From Pseudomonas sp. RC10 (GTDB taxonomy: Bacteria; Pseudomonadota; Gammaproteobacteria; Pseudomonadales; Pseudomonadaceae): 64,000 nucleotides of DNA. Of this stretch, positions 53,766 through 62,989 are shown piece by piece. Location of the stretch: assembly GCF_038397775.1 (NCBI RefSeq), contig NZ_CP151650.1, positions 4,278,001-4,342,000 of the forward strand. The letters run 5' to 3'. A model generated the notes under the pieces. It did not search any database and had not been told where the DNA came from. It saw only the letters and a program-made list of their open reading frames with translations. The first letter of the stretch is position 1. Every line of letters begins with the position of its first letter. A program made the position numbers and the translations under genes.

Positions 53766-54230
53766 ATGACAGGGATTGGTCCGCGACTTCGGCAAGAGCG
53801 CACCCGACTTAAACTTTCGCAAAGCGCTTTGGGGGCGATTGGGGGCGTTGAAACCAACGCACAAGGTAACTACGAAAGCGGCGCACGGTCGCCAAAAGCC
53901 GATTATCTATTGCGCATTTCAGGTGCCGGTATTGATATCAATTATGTATTGACGGGTTCACGCCTTCTTGAACTTGATAGCACCAAGCCATCTCCGTTTA
54001 TGCCTGATCATGCACCTGACGAACATCTGGAAAAAGTGACCGAACAGTTACACCGCAATCTTCACGGCCTCATCGACGCGTTGTATCAGATGGCTTTATT
54101 GGTGGAAGTGCGCTCCAGTGGCACTCAGGACAACGCCGTCAAACAGGAACTGGAAGTCATCCGCACCGAGGCGCAAGAGTTGGCACAAGCGTCTGTCAGG
54201 CTGATTTTCGTCACCTCGAAACTGACGTGA
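53766..54230 (+). CDS. XRE-family (helix-turn-helix) transcriptional regulator
   Basis: A 154-aa protein with an HTH_3 domain at residues 1-60 (IGPRLRQERTRLKLSQSALG, ETNAQGNYESGARSPKADYL) followed by INYVLTGSR, as in phage-repressor-like Pseudomonas regulators. The C-terminal half is helical (LHGLIDALYQMALLVEVRSS) and has no peptidase motif, so it is not LexA-like. GGAGG lies before the ATG. The AT-rich upstream region hints at transfer from elsewhere. Confidence 0.82.
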   Translation: MTGIGPRLRQERTRLKLSQSALGAIGGVETNAQGNYESGARSPKADYLLRISGAGIDINYVLTGSRLLELDSTKPSPFMPDHAPDEHLEKVTEQLHRNLHGLIDALYQMALLVEVRSSGTQDNAVKQELEVIRTEAQELAQASVRLIFVTSKLT

Positions 54231-54298
54231 GCCCTTGACCGCTCCGGTGTACATCGCCGCACTTCATAGCGCATGATTCACCGATTCGACGACGCCCC

Positions 54299-55603
54299 AT
54301 GGACTTCGCTGTGACCCATACCGCCCCTGATCTGACCCGCTTGACCGCCAGCGCCGCCGCTCGGTTATTACAACGCCGCGAGTTGACCGCGCTCGCTTTA
54401 CTGGACGCTTGCATTGAGAGGATCGAAGCGCGAGAGCCCGAACTTCAGGCTTGGCGCCACTATGATGCTGACGGCGCCCGAGCGCTGGCACGGCAGTTGG
54501 ACGGTGGCCCGATCCGTGGTCCTTTACATGGGTTGCCATTAGGCGTTAAGGATCTGTTCGACACCCGTGATTTCCCGTCCGCCTACGGTTCTCCGATCTA
54601 TAAGGCGCATCGACCCGCCCACGATGCGGCGGCTGTTGCGCTGTGCCGCGACGCGGGCGCCATCGTGCTGGGCAAAACCGTGACCACCGAGTTTGCAACC
54701 TTCACCCCGGGGCCCACCGGCAACCCCCACAACCCGGCGCACACACCGGGCGGCTCGTCCAGCGGATCGGCCGCGGCGGTTGGCGCACACATGGTGCCCC
54801 TTGCGCTGGGCACCCAAACGGCCGCTTCAGTGATCCGCCCAGCGGCCTATTGCGGCATCGTCGGTTTCAAACCGAGCTTCGGATTGATCCCCCGGGCCGG
54901 CATCAAGAGCCTCAGCGAGTCGCTCGACACCGTGGGCGGTTTCGGTCGTTGTGTCGAAGACGTGGCACTGCTCACGTCAGTCATGGCGAACGCCCCGCAA
55001 TGGCGACAGGTGCCGACAGATCGTAAACCGCGCATCGGGGTGTGCCGCACGGCGTTCTGGGACAGGGCCAGCCCGGCGGCGCAAGCGGCGTTCAACGATG
55101 CGGTTCAGCGGCTGACGGCTCAAGGCGCTCACGCGGTGGACGTGACGTTGAGCGATGCGGTTGCGACGCTGGCCGACGTGCACGACGAAGTGATGTCCGC
55201 CGAGGCGTTTAAGGCACTGGCCGATGAGCGACTGAATCATCCGGACCTGTTAAGCGAACGGCTGCAGGCCATGCTGGAACGTGGCGGACAGATCAGTTTC
55301 GAACAAAGCCTTCAGCACCGGGCACACGTAGCCTCGGCCCGGCACCAGGTGGGGCGTGGCTTCGCGGACTACGATGTGCTGCTGACGCCCAGCGCCTGTG
55401 GCGAAGCGGAGTTGGGACTGGAGCGAACGGGCGATCCGCTGTTCTCACGCATCTGGAGCCTGCTGGGCTTGCCGAGCCTGAACCTGCCTGTCGGTTTCGG
55501 GCCTCAAGGGTTGCCGTTGGGCATTCAGGTGATCGGACCGGTGATGAGCGACACGGCAACGTTGGGTTTTGCCCACTGGATCGAGCGCAGCCTGGCAAGT
55601 TAA
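54299..55603 (+). CDS. amidase (amidase-signature family)
   Basis: A 434-aa amidase-signature protein with the Ser-cisSer-Lys set: K84 in GLPLGVKDLFDT, the Ser-rich loop GGSSSGSAAAVGAH (S153-S157) and the nucleophile region TAASVIRPAAYCG (S177). It hydrolyses an amide of unknown nature, possibly in amino-acid or xenobiotic use. No ribosome site is obvious before this ATG; a GTG 12 bases on is an alternative. No operon partner on this strand. Confidence 0.88.
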   Translation: MDFAVTHTAPDLTRLTASAAARLLQRRELTALALLDACIERIEAREPELQAWRHYDADGARALARQLDGGPIRGPLHGLPLGVKDLFDTRDFPSAYGSPIYKAHRPAHDAAAVALCRDAGAIVLGKTVTTEFATFTPGPTGNPHNPAHTPGGSSSGSAAAVGAHMVPLALGTQTAASVIRPAAYCGIVGFKPSFGLIPRAGIKSLSESLDTVGGFGRCVEDVALLTSVMANAPQWRQVPTDRKPRIGVCRTAFWDRASPAAQAAFNDAVQRLTAQGAHAVDVTLSDAVATLADVHDEVMSAEAFKALADERLNHPDLLSERLQAMLERGGQISFEQSLQHRAHVASARHQVGRGFADYDVLLTPSACGEAELGLERTGDPLFSRIWSLLGLPSLNLPVGFGPQGLPLGIQVIGPVMSDTATLGFAHWIERSLAS

Positions 55604-55718
55604 CCCTCAACTAGATGTTTGGCTCAAAGTGTCGCCAGACGCTGTCACTCCAGAATGAACCCGGCCCCCACAGGATCGGGGGGCCATAAAATCCTGGCCC
55701 GACTGAAGACCCTTCGGG

Positions 55719-56687
55719 TTACCGCCGTTTCAACCGGTCAATGATCACCGCGAGCAGCAGGATGGTGCCGCGAATGACGTACTGGTAGAACGTGTCGATG
55801 TTTTTCAGGTTCATCGCGTTTTCGATGATCGCCAGAATCAACACCCCGGCGATGACGTGGCGAATCATGCCGATGCCGCCGCTGAGGGACACGCCACCCA
55901 GCACGCACGCCGAAATCACCGTCAGCTCAAAACCCTGCCCGATCATGGGCTGGCCGGAGGTCATCCGCGACGCCAGCACCACACCGGCCAATGCGCCGAT
56001 CAAGCCGTGCACCGCGAAGATAATAATCTTGGTGCGGTCAACGTGGACGCCCGCCAGCAACGCCGCTTCCTGATTGCCGCCGATGGCCAGCGAATTGCGG
56101 CCGTAGGTGGTGTAGTTGAGCAGCCAGCCGAAAAACACGAAACACACAATCGTGATCAGGATCGGCACCGGCACGCCGAACAACTGGCCGTTGCCGAAGA
56201 CGAAGAACGCTTCGTCGCCCACGCCCACCGCCTTGCCGTTGGAAAAGATGTAGGCCAGGCCGCGCACGATCTGCATGGTCGCCAGCGTGGTGATCAGCGC
56301 GTTGATGCGCAGTTTGGCGATCACGATCCCGTTGATCAGCCCCACCAGCAAGCCCATCGCCAGCGCCGCCGACACGCCAAGAAACACGCTGTCGGTGTCG
56401 CGAATCACAATCCCGGCGATGACCCCGGAACAGGCCAGCACCGAACCGACCGACAGGTCGAAATGCCCCGACGCCAGGCAAAACAGCATGGTGCACGCGG
56501 CGATGCCGACCGTGGAAATCGCCAGCCCCAAGCCGCGCATGTTGAGGGGCGACATGAAGTTGTCGATGAGCAAGGCACAGAGCACGAAGATGCCCAATGC
56601 AGCCAGGAGCATCGCCCAGTCGTCGAAGAATCGGCGCAGGTTCATGCCTTGGCGGGGAGCCGTCAGGCGGCTGGTTTCGGTAGACAT
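55719..56687 (-). CDS. araH: L-arabinose ABC transporter permease AraH
   Basis: A 322-aa permease of the BPD_transp_2 (RbsC/AraH) type with about ten helices: SPLNMRGLGLAISTVGIAAC, GHFDLSVGSVLACSGVIAGI, ALITTLATMQIVRGLAYIFS and GGVSLSGGIGMIRHVIAGVL (the EAA-like loop). The TTYGRNSLAIGGNQEAALLAG segment is diagnostic of sugar permeases. GAGGT before the ATG. It lies downstream of araG, 41 bases apart. Confidence 0.88.
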   Translation of the reverse strand: MSTETSRLTAPRQGMNLRRFFDDWAMLLAALGIFVLCALLIDNFMSPLNMRGLGLAISTVGIAACTMLFCLASGHFDLSVGSVLACSGVIAGIVIRDTDSVFLGVSAALAMGLLVGLINGIVIAKLRINALITTLATMQIVRGLAYIFSNGKAVGVGDEAFFVFGNGQLFGVPVPILITIVCFVFFGWLLNYTTYGRNSLAIGGNQEAALLAGVHVDRTKIIIFAVHGLIGALAGVVLASRMTSGQPMIGQGFELTVISACVLGGVSLSGGIGMIRHVIAGVLILAIIENAMNLKNIDTFYQYVIRGTILLLAVIIDRLKRR

Positions 56688-56728
56688 ACGCACCTCGTTT
56701 TTATTTTTCACTTGGGTGATCCGGTTTT

Positions 56729-58255
56729 TCAGCCGCGGGTACGCGGCAACGCCAATTGCAACAACCGTTGTTCATTGGCCTCGTCGCGAGACAACTCGCC
56801 GGTGATGGCGCCTTCGCTCATGACCAGAATCCGGTCGGAAATGCCCATGACTTCCATCAGATCGCTGGACACCACGATCACCGCGATGCCGTCGGCCGCG
56901 AGGTTATGGATGATGTCGTAGATCTCGGATTTGGCACCGATGTCGATGCCACGGGTAGGCTCGTCGAGCAGCAGCACCTTCATCGGCATCGACAGCCAGC
57001 GACCGAGAATGGCCTTCTGCTGATTGCCGCCCGACAGAAACAGCATTTGCTGTTCCGGCGAAGGCGTTTTGACGTTCATCGCGCGGATCTGCTGTTTGGC
57101 GTTGTCACGCTCCCAGCGGCCCTGAATCAGACAACCCAGGTGCACATGACGAGGCCGCGCACCGATGTTGATGTTCTCGGCCACGCTGGACAACGGCACG
57201 ATGCCTTCTTTCTTGCGGTCCTCGGGGCACAACAGAATCCCGGCCGCAATCGCGTCTCGGGGCGACCGCAGATTCAACGGTTTGCCGTCGAGTTGCAGGG
57301 TGCCCGCCTGGGTCCGCGTCAGCCCCGAAAGCAGGCGGAACAGCTCGGTGCGACCCGCGCCCACCAGACCGAAAAAGCCCAGCACTTCGCCTTTCTCCAC
57401 GGCGAAGCTCACCGGCTCCTGAATGCCCGGCCCTTCCAGCCCGGTCACTCGCAGGCTCGGCCCCTGATGCTGGCGCGGGCGGTAGTTGTAGATGTCTTGA
57501 ATGTCGCGCCCGACCATGCACGTCACCAACCGGTCATGGTCCAGATCGGCCATGTCTTCGAAGGTGCGCACGAAGCGGCCGTCCTTGAATACCGTCACCG
57601 CGTCGCACACGCGGAAGATCTCTTCCATGCGGTGGGACACATACAGAATCACCCGGCCCTCGTCCCGCAGCTTGACGATGATCGCCATCAAGCGATCGAT
57701 TTCCCGCGCCGAGAGGCTACTGGTGGGTTCGTCGAAGGCGATGACGTGGGCGTTGCGCGACATGGCCTTGGCGATTTCCACCAGTTGCCGTTGCCCCAGC
57801 GAGAGGTCCCCGAGTCGGGTGTTTGGGTCGATTTCGTCCGCCAGGCCTTTGAGCAACTCCCGTGCACGACGCACCATGGCCCGCCGGTTGACCATGCCCC
57901 AGCGGTTGGGCATGTGGCCAAGTAACAGATTCTCCGCCACCGACATTTCCGGGACCAGATGCAGTTCCTGGTGGATCACCGCAACACCCGCAGCAATGCT
58001 GTCGGCGGTGGACTTGAACGCCAGGTGTTGATCGCCGATTTGCAGGTCGCCACTGTTGGGCTGATACGAACCGCCGAGGATTTTTAACAGCGTCGATTTA
58101 CCCGCGCCGTTCTCGCCCATCAGCGCGTGAACGCTGCCGGGGCGGGCTTCAAAATTGATGTCCGACAGCGCCTTCACGCCGGGAAAGGTTTTGCCGATCC
58201 CGTTGAATCGCAAACTGCCGCCGGATGGCTGTAGCTGAACCGATGCCTGTTGCAT
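56729..58255 (-). CDS. araG: L-arabinose ABC transporter ATP-binding protein AraG
   Basis: A 508-aa protein with two ATPase halves. First: Walker A GENGAGKSTLLKILGG, signature LSLGQRQLVEIAKA, Walker B VIAFDEPTSSL. Second: GLVGAGRTELFRLLSG (degenerate Walker A, usual for this family), LSGGNQQKAILGRW and VLLLDEPTRGI. It energises uptake with AraF and AraH. GGAGGAGG lies ahead of the ATG. Confidence 0.93.
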   Translation of the reverse strand: MQQASVQLQPSGGSLRFNGIGKTFPGVKALSDINFEARPGSVHALMGENGAGKSTLLKILGGSYQPNSGDLQIGDQHLAFKSTADSIAAGVAVIHQELHLVPEMSVAENLLLGHMPNRWGMVNRRAMVRRARELLKGLADEIDPNTRLGDLSLGQRQLVEIAKAMSRNAHVIAFDEPTSSLSAREIDRLMAIIVKLRDEGRVILYVSHRMEEIFRVCDAVTVFKDGRFVRTFEDMADLDHDRLVTCMVGRDIQDIYNYRPRQHQGPSLRVTGLEGPGIQEPVSFAVEKGEVLGFFGLVGAGRTELFRLLSGLTRTQAGTLQLDGKPLNLRSPRDAIAAGILLCPEDRKKEGIVPLSSVAENINIGARPRHVHLGCLIQGRWERDNAKQQIRAMNVKTPSPEQQMLFLSGGNQQKAILGRWLSMPMKVLLLDEPTRGIDIGAKSEIYDIIHNLAADGIAVIVVSSDLMEVMGISDRILVMSEGAITGELSRDEANEQRLLQLALPRTRG

Positions 58256-58352
58256 GTAACCCCTCCTCCTCGCTCCGCCCGATTGGGGTGAAGCGAGGCC
58301 TAGCAGATGTCAGCCTGACGCAGGGCGCCAGGCCGCTGATGGCTGCCGCGAT

Positions 58353-59357
58353 TTACTTGTAGAGGCCGATTTTGGTCAGCACGTCCTTGAAGTTCTCGCG
58401 GGTGATCAGGGTCACGTCGTCCATGGCGGTGTATTTCGGCGGCTCCTTGCCGGTGGACACCCATTCATACATCTGCAGCGCGGTGTTGTAGCCTTCCTTG
58501 TCCGGGCTTGGCAGCATCGAACCGAAGAAGCCGCTTTCCTTTTTCTTCAGTTCATCGATGGCGTCAGTGCCGTTGATGCCGATGCCGATCACGTTGGCCG
58601 GAGCGAAACCCGCACCTGCGGTGGCGCGCACGCCGCCCAACACGGTGTTGTCGTTCATGCCGCCGACGATCAGGTTTTTCGCCCCGCTCGGCAGTTTTGG
58701 CAGGGCCGCGTTGGTGGCGTCCATGCTGCCCGGCACGTCGAGGGTTTTCTGCGGAGTGAAGAGGATGTGGTCTTCCGGCAGACCGGCTTTCTTCAACGCA
58801 TCGACCGAACCGTCGGTGCGCTTCTTGCCGGTGTCCAGTTCGTTGTAGGTGTTGATGATCGCGTAGGTCTCTTTCCAGTCCCACTTGCGGTTCTGCGCTT
58901 CGGTGGCCATGGCCGCACCCTGTTTCTGGCCCACCTCAAAGGCGGCCATGCCGAGGTACGGCACGTCTTCCATGAACTTGCCTTTGGCGTCGACGAAACG
59001 GTCGTCCACGGCCATGACCTTCAGGTCGTTGGCTTTGGCCTTGGCGACGATGGCCGGGCCGAGGGACACGTCAGGCGGGCAGATGACAAAGCCCTTGGCG
59101 CCGTTGGCGGCCAGGTTGTCGATGGCAGAGAGGGTTTTTTCGCCGTCCGGTACGGCGATCTTGATGACTTCGAAGCCGTGTTCCTTGCCCGCCTTTTCGG
59201 CGAACTGCCATTCGGTCTGGAACCAGGGCTCTTCGGCTTGCTTGACGAGGAAACCGATCTTGACCTTATCGGCGGCCATCGCACCGCTGCTCATTCCAAC
59301 GATGGCAGTGGCAACAGCGGCACAGCACAGGGAACGAATCCCGTGGCGACTCAACAT
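58353..59357 (-). CDS. araF: L-arabinose-binding periplasmic protein AraF
   Basis: A 334-aa exported binding protein (signal AAVATAIVGMSSGAMA). The start of the mature part, KVKIGFLVKQAEEPWFQTEW, and GMNDNTVLGGVRATAGAGFA, IGIGINGTDAIDELKKKESG and FGSMLPSPDKEGYNTALQMY match the arabinose-binding protein. First of araFGH; GGAGT before the ATG. A conserved 10-bp motif (59463-59472) lies in its leader. Confidence 0.92.
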   Translation of the reverse strand: MLSRHGIRSLCCAAVATAIVGMSSGAMAADKVKIGFLVKQAEEPWFQTEWQFAEKAGKEHGFEVIKIAVPDGEKTLSAIDNLAANGAKGFVICPPDVSLGPAIVAKAKANDLKVMAVDDRFVDAKGKFMEDVPYLGMAAFEVGQKQGAAMATEAQNRKWDWKETYAIINTYNELDTGKKRTDGSVDALKKAGLPEDHILFTPQKTLDVPGSMDATNAALPKLPSGAKNLIVGGMNDNTVLGGVRATAGAGFAPANVIGIGINGTDAIDELKKKESGFFGSMLPSPDKEGYNTALQMYEWVSTGKEPPKYTAMDDVTLITRENFKDVLTKIGLYK

Positions 59358-59462
59358 AGCTAACTCCTTATTTTTATTGACTAGCTACAGCGTCCAGCAG
59401 TGAGTGTCGTGACAGCCTGAAGGAGAAATACGCGACAGGCCGAATCGACTGATTACAGTCTT

Positions 59463-59472
59463 ATCATATTAT
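59463..59472. promoter_or_regulatory. candidate GntR operator upstream of araF
   Basis: ATCATATTAT in an AT-rich patch of the 165-bp gap between the lactonase gene and araF. The same ATCATA-NN-AT pattern occurs before the GntR gene at 61193-61202. FadR-type GntR proteins bind short AT-rich palindromes of this size. Confidence 0.35.
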
Positions 59473-59522
59473 CAATGGCGTCTATGTAACCGAGTGTCAC
59501 ACCTCTACAGCGCTCCCGTGAC

Positions 59523-60401
59523 TCAACCCGCAAAACGGTTCGATGCCAGCCCTTTGATACCGGTTTCGGCCTGCAATACGCTCCCGTCCAGCGCCAAGGC
59601 ATCGCTGGAAGGACGAGCGCTGGTGACGAACAGCGTGGCCATCTCCGGGCCGCCAAACACGCAACTGGTGGGGTGACTCACGGGCAGGTCCACGATCCGG
59701 TCGACGCTGCCGTCGGGCGCAAACCGAATGAGGCAATGGCCGCCCCATCGGGCGTTCCATACGTAGCCCTCGGCGTCCATGGCCGAGCCATCCGGCACGC
59801 CGCGCGCATGTTCAGAGGCCCAGACCTGACGTTCGCCCAGGCGGTCGTCGGCCTGAATCGGGTAGCGATAAATGACACCGTCCAGGCTGTCCGCCGTGAG
59901 CAGCGCAGCGCCGTTGTCGGGCCAGAGCATCGTATTGACAATCCCCTGGCCGTCGAGCAACGGCGTGACGCGCGCGTTGGCATCGACACGGTAAATCCCG
60001 CCGGAACGTCGTTCCAAAGGCAGGTCACCGCCTTCGGCATCGAGGTTGTTCTGCATGCTGCCCAGCCACAGACGGCCCTGACTGTCGCAGCGTGCTTCAT
60101 TGGCCCGATTGCCTTCGACGGGGTCGGCCACACAGAGCAATGTCAGGGCGGGGTGTTCGGTAGGAGAATCGAGGTTCAAGCGGTACACGCCGCTGGCCAG
60201 AGTGACCAATGCGTCACCTTTGACGGTCGGGATGAACGCAGAGACGGGCTCATTGAATTGCCAGTGACGCACCTGCCCTTGATGCAAGCGCAAGGCTCGA
60301 AATCCGGCGATGTCCACCCAGTACAGGCTCTGCTGGACGTCGTCCCAGAACGGCCCTTCGGCCAGTTTGAATCGCAGGTCGGAGACCGGCTGCCATTTCA
60401 T
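59523..60401 (-). CDS. SMP-30/gluconolactonase-family lactonase, probable L-arabinono-1,4-lactonase
   Basis: A 292-aa six-bladed propeller of the SMP-30 family: FKLAEGPFWDDVQQSLYWVD (metal Glu), NEARCDSQGRLWLGSM (Asn region), NTMLWPDNGAALL and RGVPDGSAMDAEGYVWNARW (metal Asp). These hydrolyse sugar lactones. Next to araFGH, the likely substrate is the lactone formed by L-arabinose dehydrogenase; no dehydrogenase or dehydratase is in view. GGAC before the ATG. It follows the GntR gene. Confidence 0.85.
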   Translation of the reverse strand: MKWQPVSDLRFKLAEGPFWDDVQQSLYWVDIAGFRALRLHQGQVRHWQFNEPVSAFIPTVKGDALVTLASGVYRLNLDSPTEHPALTLLCVADPVEGNRANEARCDSQGRLWLGSMQNNLDAEGGDLPLERRSGGIYRVDANARVTPLLDGQGIVNTMLWPDNGAALLTADSLDGVIYRYPIQADDRLGERQVWASEHARGVPDGSAMDAEGYVWNARWGGHCLIRFAPDGSVDRIVDLPVSHPTSCVFGGPEMATLFVTSARPSSDALALDGSVLQAETGIKGLASNRFAG

Positions 60402-60454
60402 ACGCAATGTCCTGTTCTTGTTTTGGTGAGGAAGGCTCGGGGTGCCGTCCTGTG

Positions 60455-61147
60455 TCACGTCGCCCGCGAGCGGGAAATCACCTCGTTGGCGTTCTCAATC
60501 AGACTCATGCAAGCCCACACGCCACGCGCCGGATCACGGGTCGCGATGGCATCGGCCAGGTCCTTGTGCAGCGGCAACGTACGGCCCAATTCGCCCGGCA
60601 CCGCCGATGACACTTCGAACGAAATCGCCAGCAACGCCCCGAGCGCCGGGAGCATTTGCTCGATGAACTGGTTGTGACTGGCCGCCAGCACCGCCTCGTG
60701 GAAACGCTGGTCGGCATGGTTGTAATCGCCCTTGTCCGCCACGCTGGCCGCCAGTTGCAGATACGCCGCCTGAATCTCCGCGATCTGCGCGGGGGTGGCC
60801 CGTTCACAGGCCCAACGCACCGCCATCGGCTCGATGGCTCGACGCAAATCCAGCAGATCCGCCACAAAGCTCTCCGGCAAACCCTTGGCCGCTAGCCAAC
60901 CGACCACCTGGGGGTCGAACAGGTTCCAGTTGCGCACCGGCAATACTCGCGTGCCGACCTTCGGCCCGACTTCCAGCATGCCCTTGGCCACCAAGGTCTT
61001 GATGGCCTCGCGGATCACCGTTCGACTGACCCCAAACTCCTCGCCCAACGCCGCTTCGACCTTCAACGACTGCCCCGGCGCCACACTGCCCTGAGCAATC
61101 CAGGCCCCCAGGCGGTCCACTGTTGACGCGTGAAAACTATTGCTCAT
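60455..61147 (-). CDS. GntR-family (FadR/FCD subfamily) transcriptional regulator
   Basis: A 230-aa protein: N-terminal winged HTH (LGEEFGVSRTVIREAIKTLV) and an FCD ligand domain of all helices (DLLDLRRAIEPMAVRWACER; YNHADQRFHEAVLAASHNQF; FEVSSAVPGELGRTLPLHKD) with the metal-binding Asp and His residues expected. Such proteins repress sugar-acid and sugar genes until an acid ligand binds. It is the first gene of this minus-strand set and is divergent from the aldose epimerase gene, so it may control both directions. Confidence 0.9.
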   Translation of the reverse strand: MSNSFHASTVDRLGAWIAQGSVAPGQSLKVEAALGEEFGVSRTVIREAIKTLVAKGMLEVGPKVGTRVLPVRNWNLFDPQVVGWLAAKGLPESFVADLLDLRRAIEPMAVRWACERATPAQIAEIQAAYLQLAASVADKGDYNHADQRFHEAVLAASHNQFIEQMLPALGALLAISFEVSSAVPGELGRTLPLHKDLADAIATRDPARGVWACMSLIENANEVISRSRAT

Positions 61148-61480
61148 CCATCCGCCCCTTCTTGCGGTGCTTTCCGCAAATCGAGGCTAATCATCATACG
61201 ATTGACTGTCAAACGGCTGTACAAGGTCAAAAAGCTGGGCTAAACCTGTTCAAACGTCAGGCCTGAGCCTGCCTCTCGGTTAATAGTATTACAATTAATT
61301 TTAAAATCGAGCTTTTCGATCCAATAAAACCCAACACAAGATCACTGATGACAAATTAGTCATACCAATGATCGTTTTCAGGCTTCAATTGATCGGCGTG
61401 TCAACCTGCTTGCCGCTTGCCACTCGCCGCTCGAAGCTCGCAACTTTCCCCCGCTTCTAAAACAAAAAAGGAACGACGCA
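61148..61480. promoter_or_regulatory. 333-bp intergenic region between gntR and aldose epimerase genes, with candidate operators
   Basis: AT-rich divergent promoter region. ATCATACGAT at 61193-61202, close upstream of the gntR start, shares the ATCATA-NN-AT pattern with the araF leader. GTCATACCAATGAT (near 61357-61370) is a second, looser copy on the epimerase side. No gene is seen in this gap. Confidence 0.4.
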
Positions 61481-62626
61481 ATGAGGAAGACGCTTATCCC
61501 TGCTATCGGACTGACCCTGCTGGTCTCTGCCCTTCAAGCCCATGCAGGCGCCGGGCTCACGGCCGAACACGCCGCATTCGGCAAACTGCCAGACGGCACC
61601 TCCGTGGAAAAATACGTGCTGCGCAACAGCCTTGGCATGCAGGCCACGGTGCTGACCTACGGCGGCACGCTGCAATCGCTGCTGATTCCGGACAAACACG
61701 GCAAGACTGAAGACGTAGTCCTCGGTTTCGATGACATCGACGGCTACCTCAACGGCACGGCGTATTTCGGCGCCACCATCGGCCGCTTCGGCAATCGCCT
61801 GGCCGACGGCAAATTCACCCTCGACGGCAAGCGCTACCAAGTCCCGCAGAACGACAAGACCAATGCCCTGCACGGGGGAACGAAAGGGTTCGACAAGCAA
61901 ATCTGGAAAGCCGAGCAGATCAAGGACAAGGGCTGGGTGGGCGTCAAGCTGACCTATGTTTCGGCTGACGGCGAGATGGGTTTTCCGGGGACGTTGAAAA
62001 CCGAAGTGACCTACAGCCTCAACGAAAAGAACGAACTGCGCATTCAGTACCACGCCACCACCGACAAACCCACGGTGCTGAACCTGACCAACCACAGCTA
62101 CTTCAACCTTGCGGGTGCGGGCAATGGCGACGTGCTTGATCAGGTCGCCATTGTTCATGCCAGTCATTACACACCGGTCACTGAAAAGCTGATCCCGACG
62201 GGCGAACTGCCCACCGTGACCGGTACCCCGCTGGACTTCCTCAAGCCGGTCGCTTTTGGCAAGCGCATTCGTGAGGACAACCAGCAACTGAAATTCGCCG
62301 AACCGACTCAAGGCGGCTACGACCACAACTGGGTGCTGGATAACAAAGGCAAACTGTCAAATCTGGCGGCCGACGTGGTTGATCCGAAATCGGGGCGCCG
62401 CCTGCAGTTGTTCACCACCGAACCGGGCGTGCAGCTCTACACCGGCAACTTCCTCGACGGCACGGTGAAAGGCAAGGCTGGCAAGATTTACCCGCACTGG
62501 GGCGCCTTTACTCTCGAAACCCAACACTTCCCGGACTCCCCGAACCAGCCGAACTTCCCGTCCACACGACTCGATCCGGGCAAGGCGTATACCCAGACGA
62601 CGGTGTTCAGGTTTTCCAGCAAATAG
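61481..62626 (+). CDS. galM: periplasmic aldose 1-epimerase (mutarotase)
   Basis: A 381-aa GalM-type protein with a signal peptide (LIPAIGLTLLVSALQAHA), so it acts outside the cytoplasm. Motifs: TNALHGGTKGFDKQIWKAEQ (His acid), LTNHSYFNLAGAGNGDVLDQ (second His) and GGYDHNWVLDNKG; TLETQHFPDSPNQPNFPSTR includes the catalytic Glu. It interconverts alpha and beta sugar anomers, perhaps presenting arabinose or galactose to AraF. AAAGGAACG precedes the ATG. Confidence 0.9.
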   Translation: MRKTLIPAIGLTLLVSALQAHAGAGLTAEHAAFGKLPDGTSVEKYVLRNSLGMQATVLTYGGTLQSLLIPDKHGKTEDVVLGFDDIDGYLNGTAYFGATIGRFGNRLADGKFTLDGKRYQVPQNDKTNALHGGTKGFDKQIWKAEQIKDKGWVGVKLTYVSADGEMGFPGTLKTEVTYSLNEKNELRIQYHATTDKPTVLNLTNHSYFNLAGAGNGDVLDQVAIVHASHYTPVTEKLIPTGELPTVTGTPLDFLKPVAFGKRIREDNQQLKFAEPTQGGYDHNWVLDNKGKLSNLAADVVDPKSGRRLQLFTTEPGVQLYTGNFLDGTVKGKAGKIYPHWGAFTLETQHFPDSPNQPNFPSTRLDPGKAYTQTTVFRFSSK

Positions 62627-62670
62627 CCCTCACGTCAGACACTGCATGACCTGAGGCTTGGTCCAAATCC

Positions 62671-62776
62671 TGTGGAGACGCCGGAGGTTACGACGGCAGC
62701 GATTGTGGTAGGTCAGACACGCGTCTGCAAACTGACCCACCGCCTCGCTGCCGTTGTCCCTCCGGCCTCTCCACAG
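62671..62776. repeat. inverted REP pair (REPIN) after galM, opposite orientation
   Basis: TGTGGAGACGCCGGAGGTTA (continuing to GGCAGCGA) at 62671-62702 and its inverse (TCGCTGCCGTTGTCCCTCCG ... CTCTCCACA) ending at 62776 point towards each other across about 40 bases. The arms are ordered reverse-then-forward, opposite to the pair at 12741. It lies in the 363-bp gap before the second 74-aa gene; the rest of the gap shows no gene. Confidence 0.8.
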
Positions 62777-62989
62777 TGACCTCGGCGGTGCCAGAATCTG
62801 CGACCGGCACATCCGCTGCGCCGACTCTGAAATGCCCTTCGACCCATCCATTCGTCCACATCTGCAAGCTCCGAATCACCCTTCTGTACCACGCGTAACC
62901 GTTTGGCAACGAAAGGAATAATCCGACTGAATTTTCCCGAAAGATCTGACTCAAGGAGATGTGAGCGACTGATAGGGAGGTTTGCAAGC

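Noticed and set aside
53422..54230. Prophage or defence island
   Set aside because: A single XRE regulator is present with no integrase, structural, nuclease or toxin gene around it.
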